Shown: positions 1-9,117 of the stretch, one piece after another | Numbering within the stretch: position 1 is the stretch's first letter | How the letters are laid out: every line of letters starts with the position of its first letter | Source: Pseudoalteromonas xiamenensis | GTDB lineage: Bacteria > Pseudomonadota > Gammaproteobacteria > Enterobacterales > Alteromonadaceae | DNA: 64,000 nucleotides | Direction: 5' to 3' (one strand) | Assembly (NCBI RefSeq): GCF_042431545.1 | Contig: NZ_JBHLYX010000016.1 | Made by a program: the position numbers and the translations under genes | Notes under the pieces: model-generated | What the model saw: the letters and a program-made list of their open reading frames with translations, nothing else | What the model was told of the DNA's origin: nothing | Databases searched by the model: none

Positions 1-168
1 GATAGCTATAGTTTAGTTACTGTTGCGCTTAGTCGTATTAAAGTGGATGGCTCAGAACTTGATAAAATATGCAGTACGTATGGCGTGATAAGGCAGGATA
101 ACGGTTACAAAATTATCAGTTGGCAGCCATCTAATTCAAATGCTGCGGGTGATTGCAAAAGCCTATAA
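1..168 (+). CDS. C-terminal end of an unidentified protein (left edge)
   Basis: An open frame enters from the left edge in frame 1 and ends at TAA 166-168, giving the last 55 residues of a protein. The tail is mixed polar/hydrophobic (segments such as ICSTYGVIRQDNGYKIISW) with two Cys. The run ending in YKIISWQ is loosely like the last strand of SnoaL/NTF2-type proteins, but this is only an impression. No domain can be named from this fragment and its start lies outside the window. Confidence 0.55.
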   Translation, partial: DSYSLVTVALSRIKVDGSELDKICSTYGVIRQDNGYKIISWQPSNSNAAGDCKSL

Positions 169-271
169 TGCGGTTAGTTTTAAAGTTTAAGCGCGGTAAG
201 ATGTCGAATAACGTAAGTCGAATCGGCAGCTTAGGTTGTTGAGTGTTGATTCAATCTGTACTTGGTAAGAC

Positions 272-908
272 ATGATAGACATTTCGGTACTCCCGCTTTT
301 TTGGTCAGCGTATTTTTTCACGTTATTTCACCTGGTCCAGACTTGTTATTGATCTCAATCTATTCAACGGCCAGAGGGTTTAAGTCAGGATTAGCGATTT
401 CATTAGCTATATTTGGCGCCGGATTGCCGCAAACAGGCTTGTAGCTTTTGGCTTGGGTGAAATCATGCAAACGATGCCGAAAGTAGCACTTGCAGTTAAA
501 GTGATAGGCGCATGTTATTTGTTGTGGCTTGGGGGGAATCTCATTCGCACTTGGTATAAACATACACAAAGTATTATCAATGCCCAAGCTAACCAATTGA
601 AACCGTAAACTTATCATCGTTTAGTTTATCGCGGTTGTATAAATAACCTGATTAACCCAAAGGCACTCTTGTTCTTTCGTTTTTTCTTGCCGCAATTTAC
701 ACATACTGCATCAAATATAACGGCGCAATTACTCATACTCAGGTTCTTGTTAAGTGGTATTGCGTTGATAATGAACGTGGTATTTTCGATTGCGTTTAGC
801 GCTGCAGGTCGGTGCTTTAAGGGAGTGTTGAGCTTTGGACGTCATGCAGATGGATTGCTAGGGCTAGTATTTGTTGGACTTGCAGCTCGGTTAGCGACGA
901 CTAGGTAA
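272..908 (+). pseudogene. Decayed LysE/RhtB-family amino acid exporter
   Basis: Fragments in two frames together spell a complete LysE/RhtB exporter of about 210 residues. ATG 272 gives an N-terminus beginning MIDISVLPLFWSAYFF. Around 310-325 the reading must move one frame to continue HVISPGPDLLLIS, the conserved PGPD signature. Around 430-444 it must shift again to reach AFGLGEIMQTMPKVALAVK and CYLLWLGGN. In that frame a TAA at 606-608 interrupts before NNLINPKALLFF and LPQF, both typical of the family, and the frame ends at 908. Two frameshifts plus an in-frame stop make sequencing error an unlikely sole cause. The living family exports homoserine, threonine or other amino acids by proton antiport from the inner membrane. 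Confidence 0.8.
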
Positions 909-981
909 CGAGTTTAGACCTGCTGTCTTTTCGTATTAAGGCAAAGACCGCAAGTGATTTTAATGAGCTACCAACAACAAT

Positions 982-1494
982 TTATTTTAGAAAATGGTCG
1001 TCCTGTTTACGTTTAGATTTTTTGCTAAGCCAATCATTGTATTTTGCATGAACGCCTCGGGTCAGCGAGGTAAAGGTTTCTTCTAAAAGATCGACACCGT
1101 ATAAAATACCCACCACAACAATGGATATTTTGATAGCAACCCATTCACCAGCAACAGGAATACAAATTCCAATCGCGGCGAGCATCCAAATTGCAGCGGC
1201 AGAAGTGACACCGACCACGATACCATCGCGTGCAAGCATCACACCTGCACCTAAAAAGCCAATTCCAGTAACGATTTGTCCTATGATCCTCGAAGCATCA
1301 ACATTTTCGTTGGTAACGGCAGTGGCCATCGCCACAAATACGTAAGTGCCGAGCACAATTAAAGATGAAGTGCGAATACCGACGGGTTTTCCACGTAACT
1401 GTCTTTCTAGACCAATGATTGAACCACACAAGATTGCTGCAAAAATACTAGACCAAGAAAGGGGATAAATCGTGAAAAGAGATAATAGGTCCAT
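982..1494 (-). CDS. MgtC/SapB family membrane protein
   Basis: A 170-residue hydrophobic protein with about four to five membrane segments. The family hallmarks are GSIIGLERQLRGKPVGIRTSSLI (broken here as GSIIGLERQ and GIRTSSLI) and GIGFLGAGVMLARDG followed by TSAAAIWMLAAIG. MgtC proteins are inner-membrane factors linked to Mg2+ starvation and, in pathogens, inhibition of F-type ATPase. Short MgtC-like proteins in free-living bacteria have no settled substrate. I place the start at ATG 1494, which has a GGTGG-like Shine-Dalgarno upstream; a TTG at 1506 would add four residues. The gene is monocistronic and converges on the exporter pseudogene. Confidence 0.85.
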   Translation of the reverse strand: MDLLSLFTIYPLSWSSIFAAILCGSIIGLERQLRGKPVGIRTSSLIVLGTYVFVAMATAVTNENVDASRIIGQIVTGIGFLGAGVMLARDGIVVGVTSAAAIWMLAAIGICIPVAGEWVAIKISIVVVGILYGVDLLEETFTSLTRGVHAKYNDWLSKKSKRKQDDHFLK

Positions 1495-1544
1495 AACTGC
1501 CACCAAATAAATCGAGCTGCAAGTATATATAGTTGCTAAAGAAT

Positions 1545-1580
1545 AAAAAGCCCAGCAAGAAAAAAATCAGGCTGGGCTTT
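1545..1580 (-). terminator. Rho-independent terminator of the trehalose-locus TonB receptor
   Basis: Perfect 10-bp arms AAAGCCCAGC (1547-1556) and GCTGGGCTTT (1571-1580) with a 14-nt loop. On the minus strand the stem is followed by TTTTTATTC, so it terminates transcripts coming from the receptor gene that ends at 1703. Confidence 0.8.
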
Positions 1581-1702
1581 GAGAGCCAAGGAGATTGTGT
1601 CTGGCTCGTGTCGCAATAATCAAAGTTGCTTCAAGGGAACTGCTTTAGTCTCACCGGATGTGGCGATGCTTTGTATTTCCACATCCGATTTACTCAGACT
1701 AT

Positions 1703-3946
1703 TTAAAAACTATACGCCACGCTAAATTTAACACTTCTTGGCATGATATAGCGTCCGTTTGGAGCGTCCGCATTACGAGGATCGCCTTCGGTGATACCTT
1801 GTTTGTCAGTGAGGTTATCAATGGCGACTTGTAGACGGATACCTTCTGATGGTTCTAAAGTAAAGCCAAGGTCAATTTTTTCATACCCTTCAAGAACCAC
1901 AGTGTTTTCATTGTCGCCGTAACGGTCATCAACCGCACTCAGTGTGCCGTATACAGTTGCAAACATGCCATCGATCTCGAACTCGTAACTAGGTGTTACA
2001 CGTAGCTGCCACGCGGGTTGACGTTGAGCTTCATTGCCTTCATTGGTCGGGCTATCTGTAATTTCAGTTGTTTGCCACGTTGCATTCAAATTAACCGACA
2101 ACCCTGATTCATGATTGTAGTTGTAGTCGAACTCCACACCCGTCGCTTCGTTTGTTAAAATTTCTGCGGGGTCACCTGGTTTACGTACAAATGTGTCGCC
2201 TTTTACTTGATTCGTAAACAAGGTTGCAAAGAAGTCTGAACTGTCACCCATGTATTTGTAACCCACTTCAGCCTGTGTTACTTCTTTGATTAGACTTTCT
2301 CCACCTTGGTAGGCGCCGAAGTTATCTCGAAAATCATCAAAGTAAGGCATTTTGTAGCCTTTATTGACTCGCGCAAATAAACCACTGTGTTCATCTAGTT
2401 TGTAGTTACCGCCAAATGTCCACGATGTTTTACGAGCATCGTAGTTAACGGCTTTATCAATCGTGCCGTTTAAATCTTCGTCTACCGAGTAATCGACTTC
2501 ATGTGTTTCACTTCGTAAACCAAGATCAAGCGTAAGTTGGTCCGTCACTACATAGCTATGTGTCATGTAAAATGCGAGTGTTTTTGCATCGCCTGTCGAG
2601 TTAATATCGTAGTTGAAATCACATCCTGCCACATCGCTGTTACACGCAATGCCGTTAAGCATTTCTTTGTTACCGCCAAGCACATGGTATGCTGCATTTC
2701 CTAAACTCCACCAATCCTTCGCAGAGGTCGTTGCGGTATACATACCAAACGAGCTGCTCAAATCACCGAATGTTTTTGAAAAGGCCAAATCATTTGTAAA
2801 TGCCTCGATGTCTTTTAAAACGACCCAACGACCGAATTTTTGTACGTTGGTGTTACCATCGTATTCAAGGCCAGAGACCGAGCCCGTTACGGGTCCATCA
2901 ATACCTTCAACCATACTAAGCTTTGATGCCGCTCCCGCAGGCACTAGGCCGTAGGTGTTCGCATTACCTTGGGTGAGGTTGAAGCGATCGACAAACTCCC
3001 AGTCGTTTGCTAGCGTCAACTTGATGCTTCCCCCAGTGACATGACCATCCCAACCACGGCCATTGCCCAAGTCAACTTCCATCGCTTCATTACCTGACCC
3101 AAAGTAAATCGTTGCTTGACGATTAGCCCCACTCAGTTGGGTATATCCAGCATCGACACCTTCAATGTTTAGAGGTGTAGGAAGGTACCATGCGCCAGTA
3201 TCGTCTGTTTGACGGGTATAAACGTTAATTTCACCGTTATCGAGTACTTTTGTCAGATTGATTGTAAATTGATTGCCTTTTTCCGATGTAAATCCTGCAT
3301 CACGGATTCCCGGTGAACGCTTCACATAACCGCCAATCATAAAGTAAAGGTCTTTGCTTAACTCTCCACTCAAGACAGCGTCAACGCGCTGTAATCCGTA
3401 GTCCGATGTGGTGTATTTGAAGGTGCCTTCTGTTTCTTCACTACCACGCTTTAGTTGGAAATTTGTAGTGAGGCCTGGTTGGCCATTTGACACAACTGGA
3501 TTTGGACCACCTCGTAAGCCTTCCATCATGGCAATAGTTTCATCCAGACGGAAAATGGACGAGTTTTCCAAGAAGGATAAGGTCGGGGCAGGGTAAATTG
3601 GTGAACCTTGAAGACTGAGTGTTAAAAATGGGGCGTCACCACCGCCTGGAAAACCACGAACAAACACGTTTGCGCCCGATTCACCGCCAGAACTTTCGAC
3701 CCAAACACCAGGGATCGCTTTCAATAGTTCGGCTGTGCTTTTTGGTGCAAGTCTGTCTATTTTCACCGCGTCAAGATTAGTCACGGCGAAAGGTGCATCA
3801 ACTTTGCGGATCCCTCGACCGCCAGGTGTACCTGAGACGACGATAGTTTCAACTTCGTTATTTTTGTTCTCTTCTGCGACAGCAGGGTTGCACAAAGCGA
3901 CCGTAATTGCTGACGCAAGCAAAGTGTAGGCGTAACGTTTGCTCAC
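1703..3946 (-). CDS. TonB-dependent outer membrane receptor, trehalose locus
   Basis: A 747-residue protein with a signal peptide ending near AVAEE, a TonB-box-like ETIVVSG around residue 34, a plug domain (APKSTAELLKAIPGVWVE, VFVRGFPGG, about residues 50-170) and a 22-strand-type barrel ending in the aromatic Phe (FSVAYSF). Such receptors import substrates too large or scarce for porins, energised by TonB-ExbBD. It is divergent from a LacI regulator and shares an operator motif with the downstream permease and trehalase genes, so I infer that it brings trehalose or trehalose-containing glycans into the periplasm. Siderophore receptors share this fold, so the substrate rests only on context. 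Confidence 0.85.
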   Translation of the reverse strand: MSKRYAYTLLASAITVALCNPAVAEENKNNEVETIVVSGTPGGRGIRKVDAPFAVTNLDAVKIDRLAPKSTAELLKAIPGVWVESSGGESGANVFVRGFPGGGDAPFLTLSLQGSPIYPAPTLSFLENSSIFRLDETIAMMEGLRGGPNPVVSNGQPGLTTNFQLKRGSEETEGTFKYTTSDYGLQRVDAVLSGELSKDLYFMIGGYVKRSPGIRDAGFTSEKGNQFTINLTKVLDNGEINVYTRQTDDTGAWYLPTPLNIEGVDAGYTQLSGANRQATIYFGSGNEAMEVDLGNGRGWDGHVTGGSIKLTLANDWEFVDRFNLTQGNANTYGLVPAGAASKLSMVEGIDGPVTGSVSGLEYDGNTNVQKFGRWVVLKDIEAFTNDLAFSKTFGDLSSSFGMYTATTSAKDWWSLGNAAYHVLGGNKEMLNGIACNSDVAGCDFNYDINSTGDAKTLAFYMTHSYVVTDQLTLDLGLRSETHEVDYSVDEDLNGTIDKAVNYDARKTSWTFGGNYKLDEHSGLFARVNKGYKMPYFDDFRDNFGAYQGGESLIKEVTQAEVGYKYMGDSSDFFATLFTNQVKGDTFVRKPGDPAEILTNEATGVEFDYNYNHESGLSVNLNATWQTTEITDSPTNEGNEAQRQPAWQLRVTPSYEFEIDGMFATVYGTLSAVDDRYGDNENTVVLEGYEKIDLGFTLEPSEGIRLQVAIDNLTDKQGITEGDPRNADAPNGRYIMPRSVKFSVAYSF

Positions 3947-4073
3947 TGGATTTCTCCCCTTTTGTTGTCATAGTGTTCTCGCCTGAAATCACCGTTTTGT
4001 GGACGATTTCAAGGGAAGCCATTGCTCATTTTTTGAGGTGTTGCACTTGGCTTAAATTTAAAATAGAACTTTA

Positions 4074-4087
4074 TGCAAACGTTTGCA
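4074..4087. promoter_or_regulatory. LacI-type operator, copy 1 (trehalose locus)
   Basis: Perfect 14-bp palindrome TGCAAACGTTTGCA with the central CG typical of LacI-family operators. It lies between the divergent TonB receptor (start 3946) and LacI regulator (start 4209) genes. The same 14 bp recurs at 5343-5356. Inferred to bind the regulator encoded at 4209. Confidence 0.8.
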
Positions 4088-4208
4088 AACAATTTTTTGC
4101 GCATAAAAGCACAAAAATGAAACAATTCGTTTTAATGATTGCCATCTGTCACCAACCCACTAAAATGAAGCTGTTTTATTCCAAGTAGTTAAGGTCAAAA
4201 GGAGTGGT

Positions 4209-5213
4209 ATGTCAGGAAATAAAGTAACGTTGGCAAGTCTTGCTAAGTTGGCTGGCGTATCGACCTCTACCGCCTCTCGGGCATTAAATAACAATCCTTT
4301 GATCAAACAAGAAACTCGCGAAAAAATTCAAAAACTGGCTAAAGATCATAATTTTAGCTTGAACGCAGCAGCCTCTCGGTTGCGCTTGCAAAAAACCAAT
4401 GTCATTGCGGTTATCATTAATTTAGAAAAAGAAACCGAGCAGTCGATAGATGATCCTTTTTTGCTTAAAGTGGTGAGTGACATCAATCTTGCCGTTAATA
4501 AGCAAGGCTATGAACTGCTTTTGTCTAATTCGTATATGGCTGGAGATGATTGGCATGGTTACTTTATTTCTGGTCGAAGGGCAGACGGCTTGATTGTTGT
4601 TGGGCAAGGGAAGCAGCAGCAAAAAATTGAAAGAGCCGCAATACAAGGGACGCCATTGGTAGTTTGGGGTGATCCTAAAACACAAAGTAATTACCCTATT
4701 GTTGGTAGTGATAACTTTCTTGGAGGTAAAACCGCCACAGAGCATTTACTCAATAAAGGTGCATCTAAGTTGTTGTTTCTTGGCGAACCTGCGCATGCAG
4801 AACTGGGTGAGCGGTATCGTGGTTTTCTTGCTGCCTTCGAAACAGCACACCACGCGAAGGCGGAGCTAGTTCGAATTGATATTACCAGTGACGCCGCATA
4901 TGGAATTATAAATCAAAAGCTTAGAGAATCAGGTCTAACTTTTGATGGGATCTTTGCCTGCTCAGATATGGTTGCGCTCGGTGCGATGAAAGCGTTAAAA
5001 GAAAGGTATGTCAGTGTGCCCAATGATGTGCGTATTGTTGGATTTGACAATATTGCGATGGCCGACATTAGCCATCCTTCACTTTCGACGATTGCACAAA
5101 ATACCAAAGTAGCGGCAGAGCTTTTGGTGCAAAAATTATTGCAGCAATTGGCCGGCGAAAGTCCTCAGTCAGAACAAGTTGATATTACTCTTATCCAGCG
5201 ACAGTCAAGCTAA
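4209..5213 (+). CDS. LacI-family regulator of the trehalose locus
   Basis: A 334-residue LacI/GalR protein. The N-terminal helix-turn-helix (VTLASLAKLAGVSTSTASRAL, residues 6-26 in two pieces TLASLAKLAGV and STSTASRAL) is followed by the hinge helix (LNAAASRLRLQ) and a periplasmic-binding-protein-like sensor domain ending with the usual GFDNIAMADISHPSLSTI block. It has a strong Shine-Dalgarno AGGAG at 4199-4203. Likely a repressor released by a trehalose-derived effector. It sits between the two identical palindromes that flank the divergent receptor gene and the permease-trehalase genes, which makes autoregulation and local control the simplest reading. The effector is inferred. Confidence 0.88.
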   Translation: MSGNKVTLASLAKLAGVSTSTASRALNNNPLIKQETREKIQKLAKDHNFSLNAAASRLRLQKTNVIAVIINLEKETEQSIDDPFLLKVVSDINLAVNKQGYELLLSNSYMAGDDWHGYFISGRRADGLIVVGQGKQQQKIERAAIQGTPLVVWGDPKTQSNYPIVGSDNFLGGKTATEHLLNKGASKLLFLGEPAHAELGERYRGFLAAFETAHHAKAELVRIDITSDAAYGIINQKLRESGLTFDGIFACSDMVALGAMKALKERYVSVPNDVRIVGFDNIAMADISHPSLSTIAQNTKVAAELLVQKLLQQLAGESPQSEQVDITLIQRQSS

Positions 5214-5339
5214 GTTGTTGAAAATAAACTAGAAAGAATAAGGGCGAGTGTTTTCACCTTTGTCTTAGCTTTCTCACTCTTTTTTATTTAACCATTGAAT
5301 CCAGATAACGAAATGAAATAGCTGCCGATTTCTAAAATT

Positions 5340-5359
5340 AAATGCAAACGTTTGCATTT
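5340..5359. promoter_or_regulatory. LacI-type operator, copy 2 (trehalose locus)
   Basis: Perfect 20-bp palindrome AAATGCAAACGTTTGCATTT whose central 14 bp are identical to the site at 4074-4087. It lies 50 bp before the permease start at 5410, where a bound repressor would block the promoter. Confidence 0.85.
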
Positions 5360-5409
5360 AGTTAAAAGTCTGGCTAGACTGAGTGAAGTAACTGTTCATG
5401 AGATAGACA

Positions 5410-6648
5410 ATGAAAAGAATAAGAATCATCTTTGCCATTGCGATGTGTTACTTCCTGTTTGCTATTTTGCTAAACAGCGTAGGGACCGTAATATTGCAAT
5501 CCATTCAGACTTTTGGCGTAACAAAAACACAAGCCGCAACGCTGGAAGGATTTAAAGACATACCCATTGCTATCGTGTCTTTTCTAGTCGCCTCGTTTAT
5601 ACCAAGGGTTGGTTACAAGTTTGCGCTACTGTGCGCACTTAGTTTAGTTGGCTTGGTTGCGACGTTCATTCCAAATATCGGACATTTTTGGGCAATTAAG
5701 TTGATGTTTGCTGCGATTGGCAGTGCGTTTGCAGTGGTCAAAGTCGCGGTATACGCGTTAATTGGCCAGATCACGGATGATAAAAAAGCGCATTCAAGTT
5801 TACTCAACACCATCGAAGGGATATTCATGGTTGGAGTGCTTTCAGGTTACTGGATTTTCGCCGCATTTTTCGAAACACAAGGTGAGCAGACTAGTTGGTT
5901 AAATGTCTATTATCTGCTTGCTGCGATGATTGGCGTCGTGGCATTAACAGTGTTCACGACCTCAATTGAATCACCCAAATTGCCAAAGAACGTCTCTAAT
6001 AAAGACGCTTTTTTTAATATGTTGCAACTGACGTTTAAGCCGCTAGTGCTTGTCTTTATTTTAAGTGCATTTTTATATGTGCTTATCGAGCAAGGCGTGG
6101 GTTCTTGGTTACCGACATTTAACAATGAAATTCTTCACTTACCTGTCGATGTGAGTGTCCAACTCACGAGTCTATTTGCTGCCAGTTTGGCGCTTGGGCG
6201 TTTGTGCGCAGGGCAAATCCTTAAAAAGGTGAGTTGGTATCCTTTTTTAAATTGCGCTTTGTTCGGTATGGCAATCCTCATTTTGATGACGTTGCCACTG
6301 ACGCATTCGATTGAACCGCGTGTGATTCATTCAGTATTTGATGCCCCACTAGCTGCGTACTTAATGCCAATGATCGGCTTTTTAATGGCCCCTATTTACC
6401 CGCTAATTAATTCGGTTATGTTGAGTAGTCTAGAAAAACATCAACATGCTGCTATGACAGGGCTTATTGTGGTTTTTTCAGCGTTAGGTGGCACGACGGG
6501 TTCAATGTTAACAGGAGTTGTGTTTGAAAAATTTGGTGGTCAACAGGCATTCTATGGTGCACTTATTCCTATAATCGGTATCCTCATTACGCTGTTTTTT
6601 TTCAACCGTCAAACCACTCGATATGAACGTTACACTGAGGAAGTTTGA
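5410..6648 (+). CDS. MFS sugar permease, probable trehalose importer
   Basis: A 412-residue protein with about twelve membrane segments and no signal peptide. The N-terminal half carries an FPxxG-like region (VGYKFALLCALSLVG) and the interdomain loop falls near residue 195. It belongs to the major facilitator superfamily, in the sugar-porter-like group seen beside glycoside hydrolase genes in marine bacteria. The trehalase starts just after its stop, so the two are translationally linked. Inferred role: proton-coupled uptake of trehalose across the inner membrane to the cytoplasmic trehalase. It resembles in size and layout the other MFS gene at 21896. Its substrate is assigned by context only. 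Confidence 0.82.
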   Translation: MKRIRIIFAIAMCYFLFAILLNSVGTVILQSIQTFGVTKTQAATLEGFKDIPIAIVSFLVASFIPRVGYKFALLCALSLVGLVATFIPNIGHFWAIKLMFAAIGSAFAVVKVAVYALIGQITDDKKAHSSLLNTIEGIFMVGVLSGYWIFAAFFETQGEQTSWLNVYYLLAAMIGVVALTVFTTSIESPKLPKNVSNKDAFFNMLQLTFKPLVLVFILSAFLYVLIEQGVGSWLPTFNNEILHLPVDVSVQLTSLFAASLALGRLCAGQILKKVSWYPFLNCALFGMAILILMTLPLTHSIEPRVIHSVFDAPLAAYLMPMIGFLMAPIYPLINSVMLSSLEKHQHAAMTGLIVVFSALGGTTGSMLTGVVFEKFGGQQAFYGALIPIIGILITLFFFNRQTTRYERYTEEV

Positions 6649-6650
6649 GA

Positions 6651-8162
6651 ATGAAATTTGAACACAGCGAGTTGTTTATAGCGGTTCAACGCTCGAATAT
6701 CTTTAAAGACTGCAAAACGTTTGCGGATGCAATTCCGAAAGTAAGCTGGCAACACGCCATCGAGGCGTTCGAACACCAAAAGCCAACGGATTTACAACAA
6801 TTTGTTGAAAATCACTTTGGTTTTCCGCAATCGCCTGAACTTGAAGAACTCCCACAATTTAGCACGGTTAAAGACTATATTTCAGAACTTTGGACGCGAT
6901 TAGAAAGACCTCAACGAACGCAGGGCGAGGGGAGTCTTTTACCTTTACCTCATCCTTACATCGTGCCTGGCGGACGTTTCAATGAAATCTACTATTGGGA
7001 CAGCTATTTTACGGCGCTAGGATTGATGGATGCGGGAAGGTCTGAGCTTGTGGCGGCAATGCTTGATAACTTCATTGCACTTATCAATACATTTGGGCAC
7101 GTGCCGAACGGCAATCGCAGCTATTATTTGTCTCGTTCTCAGCCGCCTGTTACCGCGCTCATGGTGCAGCTGTTGTGGCCTGTTTATTCTCAAGATAAAA
7201 CGTGGCTAGACAAGGTAACGAAGGCGCTTGTCAGTGAGTATCAATTTTGGATGAATGGCTCTCAAGAAGTGTCTGAATTGAGGCCTGCGGTAAATCGGGT
7301 GGTACGAATGCCATCTGGTACGCTATTGAATCGGTATTGGGATGACGAAACAACGCCTCGGCCAGAATCATTTCGTGAGGACATGGAATTGGCAAGTGGA
7401 CTTCCCGATGAACAAAAGGCGGAATTTTTTCGAGAAGTACGTGCTGCTTGTGAATCTGGATGGGACTTTAGCTCTCGCTGGTTTGACGATGAACACTCGC
7501 TTTCGACCATTGCGACGACCAAACGCGTGCCAGTTGATTTAAATGGTTTGCTCTACATGTTAGAGAAGCAAATCAGCCATTGTTTGAACGCTCTGCATCG
7601 TCACGCTGAAGCCATACATTTTGATGAATTGGCCATACAGCGAGCGAACGCATTACAAGAGTTTTGCTGGGATGCTGAGCAAAAGTGGTTCATGGATTTT
7701 GACTTCAAAAATACGAGGCGTACGCCGGTATTGTCGCTTGCTGCGGTGGTGATGTTATTTACCGAAATTGCGGATGAAGCACAGGCGCATGACATGTCTT
7801 TGCGAATAGAGCGCGATTTCTTAAAGCAAGGCGGCCTCGTGACCACACTTAATCGTACCCATGAACAGTGGGATAGCCCAAATGGTTGGGCTCCTCTACA
7901 GTGGTTTGCAGTGAGTGGTCTTGTTCGATTCGGTAAAGTGCCACTTGCTAGAATCGTGATGCATCGATGGCTTTCGATGATCGAACTGGATTTTAAGCGT
8001 CATGGATGTTTGCTCGAAAAATACAATGTATGTGAACTTGGCATACGGGCAAGTGGCGGGGAATATTTAGTTCAGCAAGGTTTCGGTTGGACAAATGGGG
8101 TTACGCAGCGTTTCTATCGATTAAGCGAATCGGCATCTGACACGTGGCTGGATAAACTTTAA
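6651..8162 (+). CDS. treF: Cytoplasmic alpha,alpha-trehalase, GH37
   Basis: A 503-residue GH37 trehalase that hydrolyses trehalose to two glucose. Both family signatures are present: PGGRFNEIYYWDSY at about residues 106-119 and QWDSPNGWAP at about 406-415. The catalytic acid Asp272 (in GWDFSSRW) and base Glu456 (in LLEKYNV) are both there. No signal peptide is seen, so the enzyme is cytoplasmic like E. coli TreF rather than periplasmic TreA. I chose ATG 6651, two bases after the permease stop with GAGG at 6637-6640; a TTG at 6645 is in frame but less likely. No phosphotrehalase or PTS genes accompany it, so the route is uptake of unmodified trehalose followed by hydrolysis. Confidence 0.93.
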   Translation: MKFEHSELFIAVQRSNIFKDCKTFADAIPKVSWQHAIEAFEHQKPTDLQQFVENHFGFPQSPELEELPQFSTVKDYISELWTRLERPQRTQGEGSLLPLPHPYIVPGGRFNEIYYWDSYFTALGLMDAGRSELVAAMLDNFIALINTFGHVPNGNRSYYLSRSQPPVTALMVQLLWPVYSQDKTWLDKVTKALVSEYQFWMNGSQEVSELRPAVNRVVRMPSGTLLNRYWDDETTPRPESFREDMELASGLPDEQKAEFFREVRAACESGWDFSSRWFDDEHSLSTIATTKRVPVDLNGLLYMLEKQISHCLNALHRHAEAIHFDELAIQRANALQEFCWDAEQKWFMDFDFKNTRRTPVLSLAAVVMLFTEIADEAQAHDMSLRIERDFLKQGGLVTTLNRTHEQWDSPNGWAPLQWFAVSGLVRFGKVPLARIVMHRWLSMIELDFKRHGCLLEKYNVCELGIRASGGEYLVQQGFGWTNGVTQRFYRLSESASDTWLDKL

Positions 8163-8583
8163 TTCAACGCTTTTGCAATGCGTGTGTGGTCATTGGAACA
8201 CATACGCATTGACCCGCATTACTCGTTAGCCTTCCACAAGCGGCTTCAGCTATCAATATTCATCCGAATTAATACAAACTTAAGTCACAACACCTTTGGG
8301 ATCTAGATCAAGGTATGTCCATCATTTTTAATTTGTCATTTAAAGTTCATACACCATTCACTTTTTACTGCTAAAACAGCTCCGAATAGTTGGAATTACC
8401 CTAAAACTGATACAGGTCAACGAGCTGATAAAAATTAAAGGCATGATTATCGTTGATGGTTTTTCGCCTGTATCAACGAATATGTGATTGTCAGCTAGGC
8501 CCATGTCGTTGGAATTATCAAATAATAATAGTGCTCGTCTCACCGTTTAACTCGGTGTAAAAGGACAGGATAAGGATCAAATT
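8163..8583. other. Intergenic region after the trehalase
   Basis: 421 bp without a supported gene. An imperfect inverted repeat at 8176-8211 (CAATGCGTGTGT against ACACATACGCATTG) follows the trehalase stop but lacks a T-tract, so it is only a possible terminator. A GATCTAGATC palindrome followed by AA (near 8300) has an ATCAA half resembling FNR/CRP-type sites. A small hairpin CACCG/CGGTG at 8541-8557 sits just upstream of the Shine-Dalgarno of the next gene. Confidence 0.4.
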
Positions 8584-9057
8584 ATGAGTGTGAACTTTCG
8601 TATAAAGTCGCTGCCTTCAGAAGAATTTCTACCATTGATGCAAATGACAGATCGCGAGTTGAGTTTACTGGATGCAAAATGGATTGACGTTGAGGAAGAG
8701 CCGGGCTATCCATGTCGTGTCACACTTTCTGATGCGAAAAAAGGCGAACGAGTGCTATTTCTTCCTTATTGGCATCATAACGTGAAGTCGCCTTATAAAG
8801 CGATGGGGACAATTTTAGTGCGTGAAGGTGCAGAGTCGACCCATTTTGAGGTAAACCAAATTCCGAGTATGTTGCAAAGTCGCTTACTATCAGTTCGGGC
8901 TTACAATACAAAAAATATCATGGTCAACCACTCGGTTACGGAAGGGACTCAGTTGTCAGAAGAAATCCAAAAGCAGCTTGGTCAAACAGATGCATCTTAT
9001 TTACAACTTCACTTTGCGGGACCTGGATGTTTCTGCTGTACTGTTGAACGAGCATAA
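8584..9057 (+). CDS. DUF1203 family protein
   Basis: A 157-residue soluble protein recognised as DUF1203 from its overall pattern: YPCRVTLSDAKKGERVLFLPYWHH near residue 40-65 (seen as PCRVTLSDAKKGERVLFLPY) and a Cys-rich tail GPGCFCCTVERA. The family has no known biochemical role. The Shine-Dalgarno AAGGA at 8572-8576 supports the ATG. It stands alone between the trehalose locus and a convergent diguanylate cyclase, with a shared terminator downstream. Confidence 0.75.
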   Translation: MSVNFRIKSLPSEEFLPLMQMTDRELSLLDAKWIDVEEEPGYPCRVTLSDAKKGERVLFLPYWHHNVKSPYKAMGTILVREGAESTHFEVNQIPSMLQSRLLSVRAYNTKNIMVNHSVTEGTQLSEEIQKQLGQTDASYLQLHFAGPGCFCCTVERA

Positions 9058-9079
9058 TTGAGCCGATGTTTAGATTGCT

Positions 9080-9117
9080 AATGGCGCTGTTTTTATTTGC
9101 GCCATTGGTTTTATTTT
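9080..9117 (+). terminator. Rho-independent terminator
   Basis: Stem AATGGCGC (9080-9087) and GCGCCATT (9099-9106) followed by GGTTTTATTTTT. It ends the DUF1203 transcript and lies just before the convergent cyclase gene end at 9117. Confidence 0.75.
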
